Origin: Pseudomonas baltica
Lineage (GTDB): Bacteria > Pseudomonadota > Gammaproteobacteria > Pseudomonadales > Pseudomonadaceae
Length of the DNA stretch: 64,000 nt
Direction: 5' to 3'
Assembly (NCBI RefSeq): GCF_031880315.1
Contig: NZ_CP134771.1
Coordinates: forward strand, 4,646,501 to 4,710,500
Positions 63,113 through 64,000 of the stretch are shown piece after piece; position 1 is the stretch's first letter, and the number at the start of each line of letters is the position of its first letter. The position numbers and the translations under genes were made by a program. Below the pieces are notes generated by a model that was given only the letters and a program-made list of their open reading frames with translations, made no database searches and was not told the origin of the DNA.

Positions 63113-64000
63113 ATGCTGACGAGCGCTTCTTCAAATACCTGTTCGAGCGCATCGGTCTGGACGTGGCTTCAGTGGGCTCGGCGATGATCGAAAGGGTCGT
63201 GGAGCAACGCTGCGCCAGCGCCGGCAGCGCGAATCTGGACGCCTATTGGGACCTGCTGCAGCATTCGGCCGCCGAGCAGCAGGCTTTGATCGAGGCGGTG
63301 ATCGTCCCGGAAACCTGGTTCTTCCGTTATCCCGAATCCTTCGGCGCATTGGCAGGGCTGGCGAAAAAACGTCTGCTGGAGCTCAAATCGTCACGCCCGC
63401 TGCGTTTTCTCAGCTTGCCCTGTTCGACCGGCGAGGAGCCTTACTCCATCGCCATGAGCTTGCTTGACGCGGGTATCTGCCCCCAGCAGTTCAAGGTCGA
63501 CGGTATCGACGTCAGCCCCGCCTCGGTCGTTCGTGCCCAGCGCGCGCACTATGGACGCAACTCCTTTCGCGGCGCGGACTTGAGTTACCGCGAGCGATAT
63601 TTCACGGCGGTGGGCGAGGGCTATCAGCTCAATGCGCAGGTGTGCGAGCAGGTTCGCTTGCAATCCGGCAATGTGCTCGACCCCAGGTTGCTCGCCAGCG
63701 AAGCGCCCTACGATTTTGTGTTTTGCCGCAATCTGTTGATCTACTTCGACGTGCCCACCCAGCAGCGCGTGTTTGACGTGTTGAAGAAGCTGACCCGCGA
63801 AGACGGCGCGCTGTTCATCGGCCCTGCCGAAGGCAGCTTGCTGGCGAGCATGGGCATGCGCCCGATCGGTATTCCTCAGTCGTTCGCCTTTGTACGCGAC
63901 CATCAGGTGCCTGCGCCGACGCCGATACCTGCACCGATCACCGCTGCCAGTCGCCCGCCAGCCGCTGTGCCGGTGCGCATTGCACCTCCCGTGGCAGCGC
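63109..64000 (+). CDS. wspC: CheR-type methyltransferase of the Wsp system (3' end beyond window)
   Basis: The visible ~297 residues start MNADERFFKYLFERIG and form a CheR-type S-adenosylmethionine methyltransferase that modifies WspA glutamates: an N-terminal helical region, VPETWFFRYPESF, FLSLPCSTGEEPYSIAMSL, DVSPASVVRAQ and FCRNLLIYFD. After ~265 the chain becomes proline/alanine-rich, presumably the linker to the C-terminal TPR domain of WspC, which lies outside the window. The start overlaps the wspB stop. Confidence 0.92.
   Translation, partial: MNADERFFKYLFERIGLDVASVGSAMIERVVEQRCASAGSANLDAYWDLLQHSAAEQQALIEAVIVPETWFFRYPESFGALAGLAKKRLLELKSSRPLRFLSLPCSTGEEPYSIAMSLLDAGICPQQFKVDGIDVSPASVVRAQRAHYGRNSFRGADLSYRERYFTAVGEGYQLNAQVCEQVRLQSGNVLDPRLLASEAPYDFVFCRNLLIYFDVPTQQRVFDVLKKLTREDGALFIGPAEGSLLASMGMRPIGIPQSFAFVRDHQVPAPTPIPAPITAASRPPAAVPVRIAPPVAA

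Overview
This window is chromosomal DNA from a fluorescent-type Pseudomonas (P. fluorescens/P. putida group). The evidence is gene order and protein sequence: xseA/guaB-guaA, a multicopper oxidase-tadA pair, mltF/purL, purT, ffh, rpsP-rimM-trmD-rplS, xerD-dsbC-hom-thrC, recJ, opgD, and a Wsp chemosensory operon. Typical Pseudomonas REP/REPIN palindromes lie between genes. No rRNA, tRNA, CRISPR array or intact transposase was seen.

Layout. 0-4.6 kb: 5' part of xseA (minus), a cysteine-rich hypothetical gene, then guaB and guaA. 4.6-12.3 kb: an accessory island inserted at the 3' end of guaA. The last codons of guaA (GAGTGGGAAT, 4565-4574) recur exactly at 12265-12274. Between them are an AT-rich membrane-protein gene and a tightly overlapping three-gene operon: a DUF6361-like protein, a phospholipase-D-fold protein with two HKD-like motifs, and a large SNF2/DEAD-like helicase. 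This looks like an anti-phage defence system. No integrase gene was seen, so the island is probably a fixed remnant. 12.4-15.7 kb: a BamE-like lipoprotein, a divergent NarL-type response regulator and hybrid histidine kinase, and a small lipoprotein. 15.9-23.8 kb: Tat-exported multicopper oxidase, tadA, mltF, purL and a small YqfO/Nif3-like gene. 23.9-30.3 kb: a two-partner secretion locus, with a filamentous-haemagglutinin-like TpsA (1520 aa, no visible C-terminal toxin) and its TpsB transporter.

30.4-39.3 kb: L,D-transpeptidase, two Nudix hydrolases, gamma-carbonic anhydrase, a DUF1289 gene, a 120-bp tandem triplication that copies the start of the next membrane-protein gene, purT with a possible switching hairpin leader, an MHS-type transporter, a CorB/CNNM protein and a CcsA/YpjD-like membrane protein. 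39.4-47.9 kb: core genes ffh; rpsP-rimM-trmD-rplS; xerD; dsbC; hom; thrC. 48.0-54.5 kb: a BvgS-type sensor kinase with a REC-only protein and a NarL-type regulator, a DUF3509-like gene, a possible small RNA and a periplasmic binding-like protein. 54.6-60.8 kb: yaeQ-like gene, recJ, an OYE-family oxidoreductase, opgD and a DUF533/TerB-like gene. 61.0-64.0 kb: wspA-wspB-wspC, with wspC cut by the window edge.

Purine synthesis (guaB, guaA, purL, purT), translation and secretion (ffh, S16, L19, RimM, TrmD), threonine synthesis (hom, thrC) and envelope functions (mltF, L,D-transpeptidase, opgD, dsbC) form the conserved frame. The variable insertions are the guaA island, the two sensory clusters and the two-partner secretion locus.
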